A stretch of 64,000 nt of DNA from Streptomyces litmocidini (GTDB lineage: Bacteria > Actinomycetota > Actinomycetes > Streptomycetales > Streptomycetaceae): the NCBI RefSeq assembly GCF_014649755.1, contig NZ_BMTQ01000015.1, forward strand, positions 62,001-126,000, in the 5' to 3' direction. Both the position numbers and the translations under genes were made by a program. A model generated the notes under the pieces. It had not been told where the DNA came from. It did not search any database and saw only the letters and a list, made by a program, of their open reading frames with translations. This document shows positions 8,117 through 16,633 of this stretch, in pieces. Each line of letters starts with the position of its first letter. Positions within the stretch are counted from its first letter, which is position 1.

Positions 8117-9247
8117 GTGACCCAGAACCCGACGCAGCACAGGATCCGCACGGTGGGTGTGGAGGAGGAGCTGCTGCTCGTCAGCGGCCGGACCGGCGAA
8201 CCGCTCGCTCTGTCGTCCGCCGTCCTCGCCGCGGCCGCCGGGGGCGAGGCGGGGGACGTCTTCGAGAAGGAGCTGCATCAGGAGCAGCTGGAGTTCGCCA
8301 CCCGCCCCGTCAGCGACATGGGCGCCCTCCGCGAGGAGATCGTCCGGTGGCGCGGCGAGGCCGGGCGCCACGCTCGAGGTGTGGGTGCCCAGGTCGCCGC
8401 GCTGGCGACCTCGCCGCTCCCCGTGCAGCCCTCCCGGAACCTCGGGCGGCGGTACCGCTGGCTGGCCGACCAGTTCGCCCTGACCGCGGAGGAGCAGCTC
8501 ACCGGCGGATGTCACGTGCACGTCTCCGTCGAATCGGACGAGGAGGGCGTCGCGGTCCTCGACCGGATCCGCACGTGGCTGCCGCTCCTGACCGCGATCA
8601 GCGCGAATTCGCCCTACTGGCAGGGGAAGGACACGGGGTACGCCAGCTACCGCAGCCGGGTCTGGTACCGGCTCCCCTCCGCAGGCCCGTACGAGCCGTT
8701 CGGCACCGCGGCCGGTTACCACGCCCGCGTGCGCGACATGCTGGGCACCGGGGTCCTGCGCGACCAAGGCATGATCTACTTCGACGCCCGTCTCTCCCAC
8801 AACTTCCCCACCGTCGAGATCCGCGTCGCCGACGTCTGTCTCGAACCCGACACCACGGTGCTGGTGGCCACCCTCGCCCGGGCCCTGGTCGAGACCGAGG
8901 CACGGGCCTGGCGGTCGGGGGAGCCCGTGCCCCGTGTTCCGGTCGAGCTGCTCCGGCTCGCGGCCTGGCAGGCAGCCCGCTCGGGGCCTGAGGGCCCGCT
9001 GCTCGACCCTCGGACGCTGCGACCGATCCCGCCCGAGGCGGCCTTCGACGCCTTCATCGCGCACACCGAGGACGCCCTGCGGGAGACCGGCGACCTCGAC
9101 CGGGCGCGCTTCGCCCTCAAGGACCTCCTGGTGCGCGGCGGAGGGGCCCGGCGCCAGCGTGACCTCCTCGAAGGCGGGATGGAGCTCGGCGAGGTCGTCC
9201 GCACGTGCGCCCGGATCACCACGGAGGACGGCACCGCGGAGGAGTAG
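8117..9247 (+). CDS. YbdK-family carboxylate-amine ligase (GCS2 superfamily)
   Basis: The protein (376 residues, GTG start, GGAAGGAAG upstream) opens with RTVGVEEELLLV, the typical GCS2 entry, followed by TGGCHVHVSV, the SANSPYWQG motif and NFPTVEIRVADVC. These motifs define the YbdK-like branch of glutamate-cysteine-ligase-fold enzymes, which form amide bonds from a carboxylate, an amine and ATP. YbdK itself has only weak gamma-glutamylcysteine synthetase activity and its substrate is unknown. A second, more distant GCS2 protein is encoded at 42436-43914. It appears monocistronic. Confidence 0.88.
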   Translation: MTQNPTQHRIRTVGVEEELLLVSGRTGEPLALSSAVLAAAAGGEAGDVFEKELHQEQLEFATRPVSDMGALREEIVRWRGEAGRHARGVGAQVAALATSPLPVQPSRNLGRRYRWLADQFALTAEEQLTGGCHVHVSVESDEEGVAVLDRIRTWLPLLTAISANSPYWQGKDTGYASYRSRVWYRLPSAGPYEPFGTAAGYHARVRDMLGTGVLRDQGMIYFDARLSHNFPTVEIRVADVCLEPDTTVLVATLARALVETEARAWRSGEPVPRVPVELLRLAAWQAARSGPEGPLLDPRTLRPIPPEAAFDAFIAHTEDALRETGDLDRARFALKDLLVRGGGARRQRDLLEGGMELGEVVRTCARITTEDGTAEE

Positions 9248-9683
9248 CTCCCGGAGGCGGCTCCCCTCCTTTCCCCGGTCGCCTCTCCCGGCGACGGCTT
9301 CCCTTCCCTTCCCCCGTCGCCCCTCCCACAGCCGCCTGTTCGGGCAGGCATGTTCATCAGGAGGAGTGCTGAGGGGAGGGGAGGGCGTCCTCCGGCCGGT
9401 TCGAAGGTGACGCCCGGAGCGGCGGCGCCGGCGGGGGCGCCGGGCTCGTGGACGCAGCCGACGGGCGGCGAGGGGACGTGCGAGGGCAGGCTCCGGTGCC
9501 GATCGACGCCCCCTTCGGCTCGCTGAAGCGGTTCGCCGTCGCCGATCCGCGTCCGGTGGGCGGACGCCCCGGCGACACCGCGGCCCGAACGGCCCGGCGG
9601 TCCTCGCAGCCGGAACGCCGGAGAGACCGTGCGTACGGGACTTCCCTCCCCCACCAGGCGGCTCCGGTCCGGCCTCCTCATGG

Positions 9684-9720
9684 TGAACGGCCCGCACCCC
9701 TGCCTGGTGCGGGCCGTTCA
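9684..9720. terminator. Perfect 15-bp hairpin
   Basis: TGAACGGCCCGCACC (9684-9698) and GGTGCGGGCCGTTCA (9706-9720) form a perfect stem with a 7-base loop. It lies 437 bases after the ligase stop codon and could terminate transcription from either side; no U-tract follows, which is usual in Streptomyces. Confidence 0.65.
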
Positions 9721-9725
9721 GCTGT

Positions 9726-9764
9726 CCCCGCACCCACCGGAAGGGGGAGACAGCGGGTGCGGGG
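9726..9764. other. Second hairpin with an alternative pairing
   Basis: CCCCGCACCC (9726-9735) pairs with GGGTGCGGGG (9755-9764) over a 19-base loop. GCTGTC (9721-9726) can instead pair with GACAGC (9749-9754), and the two structures share bases 9726 and neighbouring strands. This could be a terminator pair or part of a small structured RNA. Confidence 0.4.
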
Positions 9765-10092
9765 TCAGCCGGAGCGGTCCCATGCGCTCGAACGACCGCC
9801 TGCCCCCGATCCTCCGTCCTACTCCCGCCCTTCCCCAGGCAGTCGGCGATGGATCCGCCGCGGTCGACGAGGAGGCCGAACGGGGCCGGGGGAAGTGGCG
9901 GGCAGCGGTCGCGAAATCGCCGGCCGGGTCTGCGGCCGGTCCGGCGAGCTCGGCGAAAGGGTCGATGCCGGAGGCGCCACGCAGGGTCCGGCACGGCCGG
10001 GCAGGGCCGGGCCGTCTGAGGACTGTCCCGTGAACGGTCTTCGCAGGACTCCCTCTCTCGACCGCTTCAGGGCCACGGGAGGTGGCGGAGCC

Positions 10093-10278
10093 TCACGAGC
10101 GGGACCAGGGACGGCGTCTGGTGCTGTGGCCGGCGCCGAGGCCCGACACGTGGAGGGCGAGGGCGGTCAGTCCGAGCAGCATCACGTTCGTCGAGGTGAA
10201 CGCATCGTTGGTGGCGATGTCCGCCGCGTTGATCAGGAACGCGAAGAAGAACAACACCGCCGCGACTATGCCGAGCAT
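10093..10278 (-). CDS. Small two-helix membrane protein
   Basis: The 61-residue protein starts MLGIVAAVLFFFAFLI, has a polar centre with DIATNDAFT, a second hydrophobic segment (MLLGLTALALHVSGL) and a basic tail ending RRRPWSRS. AAGGAG stands 9 bases before the ATG, so it is likely translated. Short hydrophobic proteins of this kind are common in Streptomyces but have no assigned function. It reads in the same direction as the next small membrane protein upstream, about 155 bases away. Confidence 0.7.
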   Translation of the reverse strand: MLGIVAAVLFFFAFLINAADIATNDAFTSTNVMLLGLTALALHVSGLGAGHSTRRRPWSRS

Positions 10279-10432
10279 GAGCGAGCTCCTTTCGAAGGGT
10301 GCTGTTCGTATGCCCTCGCATCGTCGTCGCAAGCCGGCAGGGAGCACCGGCGGACCGGCCGTCAACCCCGCCCGGCCCGCTGCGGGTTCAGCGTTCACGC
10401 GTACCCGAGCTCGGCGTCGTACCGGATCGGGT

Positions 10433-10720
10433 TCACACGCTCGCGTGGCGTGAGGCGACGGCCCGTCGAGGTGCGGCGTGATGCGCGGGCCGGTGCCCCG
10501 GGGCCTCCCGGAGACGCCGCAGCCACACACAGGCCGTGAAGAGCAGACCGGCGAAAACCACCAGGAGGAACAGGGAGGCCCACATCTGTGGGCTGCCCGG
10601 GTGGGCTCCGCCCGTCCAGGCCGCGGCGGCCGCCCACAACAGGACGCCTGACATGTAGAGCACACGGATCCGGCGCAACTGCCGTACGACCCGCAGGAAG
10701 TGTTCGTTCTTCGGTGCCAT
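10433..10720 (-). CDS. Small membrane protein, two predicted helices
   Basis: The 95-residue protein has a basic N-terminus (KNEHFLRVVRQLRRIR), two hydrophobic segments (about residues 20-38 and 47-66) and a histidine/arginine-rich tail. It has no recognised enzymatic motif. The Shine-Dalgarno sequence is weak. It lies upstream of another small membrane protein on the same strand and is divergent from the histone-like gene at 11001. Function unknown. Confidence 0.6.
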   Translation of the reverse strand: MAPKNEHFLRVVRQLRRIRVLYMSGVLLWAAAAAWTGGAHPGSPQMWASLFLLVVFAGLLFTACVWLRRLREAPGHRPAHHAAPRRAVASRHASV

Positions 10721-10842
10721 GCGGGCCGTGTACCCCGGTCCGCGCCGTCCACCGGTACTTCGGCGGAATCACGTTCCCGGGTGCCGCGCCTCGGCGTCCA
10801 CGGCCACGGCGAGGGCCCGTCCGCCGCTCCGGGGCACGGCGG

Positions 10843-10873
10843 CACACCGGTCGGTGTGAAGCCGACCGGTGTG
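10843..10873. promoter_or_regulatory. Perfect 12-bp inverted repeat in a divergent promoter region
   Basis: CACACCGGTCGG (10843-10854) and CCGACCGGTGTG (10862-10873) are perfect complements with a 7-base spacer. It sits between the start of the small membrane protein (10720) and the start of the histone-like gene (11001), so it could be an operator or a 5'-leader hairpin. Confidence 0.5.
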
Positions 10874-11000
10874 GGTCCCCGTCGTCGGTGGGGCGCAGGG
10901 TCATCGTCTGAGGGGTGTTTCGGGCTATACCGCCCGGGCGCGGTCTGCAACAAGTAGCATCCGGCAGCAATACCCGTCCTGCACAAGGAGTGTGGATTGC

Positions 11001-11825
11001 ATGGCCGACGAGCCTGACAGCACCTCGATCCAGACCAAGTACGCGGAGCAACTCGCCGCTGACCTCGCGGCCAACCAGGCCGAGCAGGCCACTCTCACCG
11101 TTCGGCTGGGCCGGTTGCAGGAGGAGGAGAAGTGGCTCGCCGCGACGCTGGAGTCCCTGCCGCCGGCCGCCGGGGGTGAACCGACGGCTGCTGCCGGGCC
11201 GGTGAGCGGCACCGTCGCGGCCGGTGCCGAGCCGGCGGGCGCCACCCTGGTGGCCGGCGCCGGTGCGGAGGAGGCGGCCGTGCCGCAGCCGAGGTCGGAG
11301 AAGGCCGGTCGCGCCGCGTCGGTGAAGAAGGCACCGGCGAAGAAGGCCACCGGGGCCAAGCGTGCCGCCAAGAAGGCTCCCGCCCGAAAGGTCCCGGCCG
11401 CCGAGGAGACCCCGGCGGCAGAGAAGGCCGTGGCGGCAGTGAAGGCCGTGGCCGGGAAGGTGCCCGCAGTCAAGAAGACGGGCGTCAGGAGGACCACGAC
11501 GGCGAACAAGGCCGTGAGGCCGACGGGTCCCACGCTCGGTGAACTCCTCAAGGACCTCCTCGCCCAGCAGCCCGGTGAGCCGAAGAAGGTCAGCGAGATC
11601 AGCGCCGAGCTGAAGGCGCGCCACCCCGAGCGCGCGACGTCGGACCAGGTCGTCCGCAACGCCCTGGAGAGGCTGGTGGCGAAGGACGGGCTGGAGAAGG
11701 ACACCCGGCAGGGCCTCGTCCTCTACACCTGGCCCACGGCCCGGGCCTCTGCCGCTTCCTCCGCCCCTGCCGCGGAGCGGTCGAAGAACGGGGAACCCGC
11801 CGAGGCGGCCCTGGCCGGGGCCTGA
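11001..11825 (+). CDS. Histone-H1-like, Lys/Ala-rich DNA-binding protein with a C-terminal winged-helix-like domain
   Basis: The 274-residue protein has three parts: an N-terminal helical region with heptad-like spacing (residues 10-55, RLGRLQEEEKWL), a low-complexity Ala/Lys/Pro region with repeated KKAPAKKA-type motifs (about 105-175), and a folded C-terminal region (about 178-250, LGELLKDLLAQQPGE and QVVRNALERLVAKDGLE) that looks like a small winged helix. Actinobacterial nucleoid proteins such as HupS have similar basic tails, so DNA binding is likely; the partner and sites are unknown. ATG at 11001 is chosen for its AAGGAG, although the frame opens at 10869. Confidence 0.72.
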   Translation: MADEPDSTSIQTKYAEQLAADLAANQAEQATLTVRLGRLQEEEKWLAATLESLPPAAGGEPTAAAGPVSGTVAAGAEPAGATLVAGAGAEEAAVPQPRSEKAGRAASVKKAPAKKATGAKRAAKKAPARKVPAAEETPAAEKAVAAVKAVAGKVPAVKKTGVRRTTTANKAVRPTGPTLGELLKDLLAQQPGEPKKVSEISAELKARHPERATSDQVVRNALERLVAKDGLEKDTRQGLVLYTWPTARASAASSAPAAERSKNGEPAEAALAGA

Positions 11826-12191
11826 ACAGCACGGCCGCGGGGAACCGCCGCAGGTGTGCGCACTCCAGGTGTGCGCACTCCAGGTGTGCGCACTCCAGGT
11901 GTGCGCACTCCAGGTGTGCGCACTCCAGGTGGGCAGCGGCAGGAGGCCGATCAGGCGCTGCCGGCCCTGCCATCGGGACGCGCGCCGCTCCGGCGGTCCT
12001 CCGCCGTCGGGGCACCCGAGTCGGCTCCGAGCCGGTGGACGGAGACCCGCTGTTCCGGCAGGCGCGGGCGGTGGCCGGTTCGTCCTCCGGGACGCGTTCC
12101 CCGTGGGCCTTCTCCACCCACGGCGATCGCCCCCGTGGGACCGCCGTACGCGGTCAGGGGACGTACCCGTCGCATCGAGTGGCCGCGCCGT
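11826..12191. other. Intergenic stretch between convergent genes
   Basis: Apart from the 15-bp repeat array at 11851-11931, no gene is supported. Open frames through the array exist on both strands only because 15 bp is a multiple of three. Confidence 0.5.
11851..11931. repeat. Five-copy 15-bp tandem repeat
   Basis: CAGGTGTGCGCACTC is repeated five times without a mismatch (starting at 11851, 11866, 11881, 11896 and 11911), followed by a partial sixth copy. Each unit contains the palindrome GTGCGCAC. The array begins 26 bases after the stop codon of the histone-like gene. Confidence 0.92.
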
Positions 12192-13193
12192 TCAGTGCCA
12201 CTCCCAGGAGAGCGCCTGATAGCCGGGCCCGGGGTTCTCGAAGACCGCGTGCGCCCGCCCGGCGGCACTGATCCACACCGGTTCAGCGGACACCGGTTCC
12301 CCGGCGATCGCGGCACTGAAACAGCGCCGGCAGCGCACCGGCACGGCGTCCGGATGGAAGGAGACCTCCAGGGTGTAGAGGAGGGCGGGGGCGGGGAACC
12401 CCCGCCCGCACTCCTCGGCGCGGCGTCCGTTCTCGGGGAACCGCAGGGTGTACTCGATCAACGTGGTCCCGCCCTCGGACAGCGTGCGGTCCAGGAACAG
12501 TTCGATGACCATCAACGGCACGCTGCGGTCCGAGCGCAGCCTCCCGAGGCGGGCGTTGCGCACGTCGGTGAACTCCGGCAACGCCGTGTCCGGATCCTCG
12601 CCGCGGAGGACCACCACACAGCGGTCCACCCGATCCCGGGTCGCCTTCAGCACCAGGCGAGTGGTCAGTCGTGTCCCGGCACCCCGCGCGTCGAGCTCGT
12701 AGCTGTCGTGGGCCGCGACGCGGAGCAGGCCGTCGTCCGTGCTGTCCAGCTCGGCCAGCAGCTCCGGGAGGCTCTCGAACTCCCGCCACAGGTGCTCGGT
12801 CTCCAGCACGACGGCGTCCCGGTTGACCCAGCGGCCCCGGGGGCGGCGCGGGCCGAGCAGCGAGACCAATCCGTCGGTGGGGATGCCCAACAGCTCCTCC
12901 AGCAGTCGGACCGCCTGCCGGGACTGCGGCCGTTCGGGGCGGCTGCGGCCGCGCCGCCAGTAGCTGAGCGTGGTGACGCTGATCTCGACGCCGCGCTCGG
13001 CGAGCCGGTGCTGGATGCGCTCGAGGCTGAGCCCGCTGGCCCGTACGGCGGAGTCCAGGGCCGCCTCGAAGGGGCCGGTGCGGAGCACGTCGAGGAGATC
13101 CGTCGCTCGTTCTCGCGGTTGTACGGTCTTCGGCTCCAGCAGCGGTGGGATCTGGGCGGTCCGCCCGGACCGTGTCGTGCCACCGGTGTCCAC
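12192..13193 (-). CDS. XRE-like helix-turn-helix regulatory protein with a large C-terminal domain
   Basis: The 333-residue protein (GTG start, AGGAGG upstream) has an HTH at about residues 45-85: SGLSLERIQHRLAERG, then VTTLSYWRRGRSRPER, followed by VRLLEELLG, as in XRE-like repressors. The C-terminal 240 residues include repeated VVVLRGEDPD, RLVLKATRD and FPENGRRAEECGRGF segments and several cysteines (CRRC), and do not match a ligand domain I recognise. Similar proteins are widespread in Streptomyces as conserved hypotheticals. Its position next to the M4 protease suggests, but does not show, control of it. Confidence 0.7.
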   Translation of the reverse strand: MDTGGTTRSGRTAQIPPLLEPKTVQPRERATDLLDVLRTGPFEAALDSAVRASGLSLERIQHRLAERGVEISVTTLSYWRRGRSRPERPQSRQAVRLLEELLGIPTDGLVSLLGPRRPRGRWVNRDAVVLETEHLWREFESLPELLAELDSTDDGLLRVAAHDSYELDARGAGTRLTTRLVLKATRDRVDRCVVVLRGEDPDTALPEFTDVRNARLGRLRSDRSVPLMVIELFLDRTLSEGGTTLIEYTLRFPENGRRAEECGRGFPAPALLYTLEVSFHPDAVPVRCRRCFSAAIAGEPVSAEPVWISAAGRAHAVFENPGPGYQALSWEWH

Positions 13194-13474
13194 CAGTCTC
13201 TCGCCTCCTGCCCGTCATGGCGCGCCCGGGAACGAAGGCGTGCCTGTGACGGCGTTCTCGTGGGGGGGTTGGAACGGGGCCACAGGCTAGCCACGGCCCG
13301 GCCGGATATCGACGAGACGTTAGACACTCTGTGAACAGTTTTGACCAAAGCTCAGGGTGCGGCGGAGCCGTGGCCGAGGAAGGAGCCGGTCACCGGCTTC
13401 TTCACAGTGCCCGCAATTAAACAGAGTTGGCGCTCGTTGACCGGGGCTCCCGGCAGCGGCCACGATCCCGGCCC

Positions 13475-15550
13475 ATGAGGAGAACTGTTCTTACCGCATC
13501 GATCTCGCTGGCCGTCAGCGGTCTGCTGATAACCGGCGCGGGATCCCCCGCCACCGCCGCCGCCACCGCTCGGCCCCACCCGCCCCGTGCCGACAAGAGC
13601 CAGGCCGTCCAGGACGCCCGCGACTCGATCGCCGCCCATCCGCAGGCGGTTCGGGCGAGCTCGGACGACACCTTCGAGTCCGCGTCCGTGCTGGTCGACA
13701 AGGACGGCACCCGGCATGTGCACATGACGCGTGAGTACCGCGGTCTGCCCGTGCTGGGCGGTGACGTCATCGTGCACTCCGCGCCCAGCGGGGCGTTCCG
13801 CGAGAGCACGCTGACCCTCAAGGACAGCCTCTCCCTGCCGGTGACGCCCAAGGTCGGCGCCGCGCGCGCGGAAGCCCTGGCGCAGAGGAAGTTCCAGGGC
13901 AAGCGCTCCCGGACGACCAGCAAGCTGGTGGTGGACGCGCTCTCCGGCACCCCGCGGCTGGCGTGGCAGGTGACCGTCGACGGCACGGCCCCCGACCAGT
14001 CGCCGAGCCACTTCAACGTGCTGGTGGACGCCCTGACCGGCCGGGTCGGCCAGACGTGGAACGCCTTCCACACCGTCGACGGCACCGGCCACGGCTACCA
14101 GGTGGGCGACGTCCCGCTGACCACCACCGCGATCTCCGGCGGCTACCAGCTCAAGGACCCCACCCGCGGCAACGGGGAGACCCGGGACGCGCAGAACCTG
14201 ACCGCCACCAACGACAGCCCGCCGGCCGGCTGGGGCAAGGCGTTCACCGACACCGACAACGTATGGGGCAACGGCACGCTCACCGATCGCGCCACCGTCG
14301 CGGCCGACGCCCACTTCGGCATCCAGGCGACCTGGGACTACTACAAGAACGTGCACGGCCGCAGCGGCATCAAGAACGACGGCGTCGGCGCCCGCTCCTT
14401 CGTGCACTACGGCAACAACTACGCCAACGCCGGCTGGGACGACACCAGCTTCAGCATGATCTACGGCGACGGCGCCCCCGGCGACAAGCCGTTCACCGAG
14501 CTGGACGTCGCGGGCCACGAGATGAGCCACGGCGTCACCTCCGCCACCGCCAACCTGAACTACTTCGGGGACGCGGGCGGCCTGAACGAGGCGACCAGCG
14601 ACATCTTCGGCACCCTGGTCGAGTTCAACGCCAACAGCCCCGCGGACGCCCCCGACTACCTCATCGGCGAGAAGATCAGCTCCACGCCGCTGCGGTACAT
14701 GGACGACCCGAAGAAGGACGGCGTCTCGCAGAGCTGCTGGACCACCAGCACCAAGAACCTCGACCCGCACTACTCCTCCGGGGTGGGCAACCACTTCTTC
14801 TACCTGCTGGCGGTCGGCTCCGGCTCCTCCCAGTGGGGCAACAGCCCGACCTGTGACGGCGGCACGGTCACCGGCATCGGCAACGCCGCCGCGGGCAAGA
14901 TCTGGTACCGCGCGCTCACCACGTACATGACCTCGGGCACCACCTACCCCGAGGCCCGTACCGCGAGCATCAAGGCCGCGATCGACCTGTACGGCGCGAG
15001 CAGCAGCCAGTGCGCGGCGGTGGAGAAGGCGTGGAGCGGCGTGGCCGTCGTCCCGACCTCCACCACCTGCGGCGGCGGCACCACGCCGCCGACCGGCTCC
15101 AACCTGCTCTCCAACCCGGGCTTCGAGTCCGGCGCGGTCAGCTGGACCTCCAGCTCCGGCGTGATCACCAATGACACCGGCGCCGCTCCGCACTCCGGCT
15201 CGTACTACGCCTGGCTGGACGGTTACGGCAGCGCGCACACCGACAACCTGTCCCAGTCGGTGACCATCCCGGCCACCGCCGCCGCGCCCAAGCTCAGCTT
15301 CTTCCTGGCGATCGACACGAAGGAGTCGGGGACCACGGCGTACGACACGCTGAAGGCCCAGGTCGTCTCCGGCACCAGCACCACCACTCTGGCGACGTAC
15401 TCCAACGCCACGCCGGGCGGTTACACCCAGCGGACCCTCGACCTGTCGGCCTTCAAGGGCAAGACGGTCACGATCAAGTTCACCGGCACCGAGGACTCGT
15501 CCCTGGCCACCGGCTTCCTGATCGACGACACCGCGGTCACCACCGGCTGA
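13475..15550 (+). CDS. Secreted M4-family neutral metalloprotease (thermolysin type)
   Basis: The 691-residue preproprotein has a Sec signal peptide (MRRT, a hydrophobic core, cleavage near residue 30), an FTP/PepSY-type propeptide (about 40-195), the M4 catalytic domain with HEMSH at 348-352 and the third zinc ligand in GLNEATSD (Glu372), and a C-terminal domain after about 565 that begins NLLSNPGFESG and resembles a beta-sandwich or P-domain. It is a zinc endopeptidase that digests extracellular protein. ATG at 13475 is preferred over 13427 because it gives a clean signal peptide; no clear Shine-Dalgarno sequence is present. A strong terminator follows. Confidence 0.95.
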   Translation: MRRTVLTASISLAVSGLLITGAGSPATAAATARPHPPRADKSQAVQDARDSIAAHPQAVRASSDDTFESASVLVDKDGTRHVHMTREYRGLPVLGGDVIVHSAPSGAFRESTLTLKDSLSLPVTPKVGAARAEALAQRKFQGKRSRTTSKLVVDALSGTPRLAWQVTVDGTAPDQSPSHFNVLVDALTGRVGQTWNAFHTVDGTGHGYQVGDVPLTTTAISGGYQLKDPTRGNGETRDAQNLTATNDSPPAGWGKAFTDTDNVWGNGTLTDRATVAADAHFGIQATWDYYKNVHGRSGIKNDGVGARSFVHYGNNYANAGWDDTSFSMIYGDGAPGDKPFTELDVAGHEMSHGVTSATANLNYFGDAGGLNEATSDIFGTLVEFNANSPADAPDYLIGEKISSTPLRYMDDPKKDGVSQSCWTTSTKNLDPHYSSGVGNHFFYLLAVGSGSSQWGNSPTCDGGTVTGIGNAAAGKIWYRALTTYMTSGTTYPEARTASIKAAIDLYGASSSQCAAVEKAWSGVAVVPTSTTCGGGTTPPTGSNLLSNPGFESGAVSWTSSSGVITNDTGAAPHSGSYYAWLDGYGSAHTDNLSQSVTIPATAAAPKLSFFLAIDTKESGTTAYDTLKAQVVSGTSTTTLATYSNATPGGYTQRTLDLSAFKGKTVTIKFTGTEDSSLATGFLIDDTAVTTG

Positions 15551-15578
15551 GCCTCCCCACAGGCTCCGCGGGTGCGTC

Positions 15579-15616
15579 CGGCAGGCCCGGTCGGTGAGAA
15601 CCGGCCGGGCCTGCCG
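15579..15616 (+). terminator. Strong intrinsic terminator of the protease gene
   Basis: CGGCAGGCCCGGTCGGT and ACCGGCCGGGCCTGCCG form a 17-bp stem with one G-U pair and a GAGA tetraloop, 28 bases after the stop codon. Confidence 0.88.
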
Positions 15617-15645
15617 CGTTCCCGGCGGGCCTGCCGCACGGGCCG

Positions 15646-16008
15646 GTGTTCCCCCGGCCTTCGCCGGTCTCGCCGTGCGCCGTCCTCCTCGCCGTCGGCT
15701 ACCGCGAGTCCCTCTTCCTCGCCTTCGGCCTCCCGGCCTGGCTCGCCGCCCGGCGCCACGACCGGCGGCTCGCGGCGCTGCCGGCGGTCTGCCCCACCAC
15801 CGTGCGCGTCACCGGTCTCTTCCTCGCCACCGCGCTCATCGTCCACACCGCCCTCAGCCTGTGGGCCCTGGGCACCTCGTACCGGTACATGCCCCTCCCC
15901 CGTGCCGCCCCCTGTGGTGGCCGCTGTGGACCGGCCTGGCTTCCTGGACGCTGCGCGGGCCCCGTCGGTTCGCCGTGGGCCTGGCCGGGTGGGAGCCCCC
16001 GTCGGTGA
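15646..16008 (+). pseudogene. Fossil of a PIG-V-like membrane mannosyltransferase
   Basis: One frame reads GYRESLFLAFGLPAWLAARRHDRRLAALPAV, then a second hydrophobic helix (LFLATALIVHTALSLWALG); this resembles the YxESLFLA helix of actinobacterial PIG-V/GPI-mannosyltransferase-like proteins. From about 15900 the similarity continues in another frame as PLWWPLWTGLASWTLRG, the usual C-terminal helix. The N-terminal half of the protein is missing. The gene therefore looks both truncated and frameshifted. The family assignment rests on recognition of short motifs and is moderate. Confidence 0.45.
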
Positions 16009-16633
16009 CCCGCCGTGACGGGCCGTCAAAATCCGGCTGGGCGCCGGTTGCCGACGGTGTCGCCGCGTGCCGTGGCGGGGGTGACGGGTCCAGGAGTCCC
16101 GCCGGAGTCGTTCCTCGGCTTCAGCCGGTGTCCGGCCGGTCCGATTCAGAGATCGCGGAAAGGTCGCGGAGCGACTCCAGCGCGGCGTCGGCGTCGTGGC
16201 GGGGCGCCGATGCGGAGCGGGCCACGCCGGCAGGTGGTGCGAGGAGGAGATCCGTGCGGCCATGATCCCAGGAGACGCAGTGCCGCGTCCGAGTTCGGTC
16301 GTGCCGGTCCGTCGGCGCGGGTGGTGACGGCCCGGGAGGCGACGCGTCCCGTGATGTGAAGGCCTTTCAGGGGGTGTGGAGGAATTCTGTTCACTCGGTG
16401 AGTCTTCCGTCGGCGAATCTCCGAAACAGGCGGTGCCGAACGGTTCGCCAGACCGGTCGAACTCGACGGTAACCCCTTACGACCTGCGGAAACGCGGCGT
16501 GCGGGCGGTCGTCACGGCCATCGGCGGGGATTCGGCACGGCAGGTATGGTCGGGCCCGTTCACTCGTCCGGCTGTACGAGTACCAGCCCCAGACCGGAAG
16601 TTCGACCGAAGACGTTCGAGGCGAGGCAGACCG
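16009..16633. other. Leader/intergenic region before the flavohemoglobin gene
   Basis: No gene is supported. The flavohemoglobin frame is open from 16376, but the residues before 16634 look like non-coding sequence. ACTC-GGT-GAGT near 16393-16403 is a small inverted repeat of uncertain meaning. Confidence 0.4.

Larger units (their letters stand above)
9248..10092. other. 845-base stretch without a supported gene
   Basis: Open frames cross this stretch on both strands but none has family motifs or a convincing start. The stretch holds the paired hairpins at 9684-9764, described separately, and otherwise nothing recognisable. Confidence 0.5.

Noticed and set aside
11851-11931. CRISPR-like array
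   Set aside because: Units are adjacent without spacers and no cas genes are present; it is a simple tandem repeat.
16146-16394. An 82-codon reverse-strand ORF before the flavohemoglobin gene
   Set aside because: It has no ribosome site and only Arg/Pro-rich sequence.
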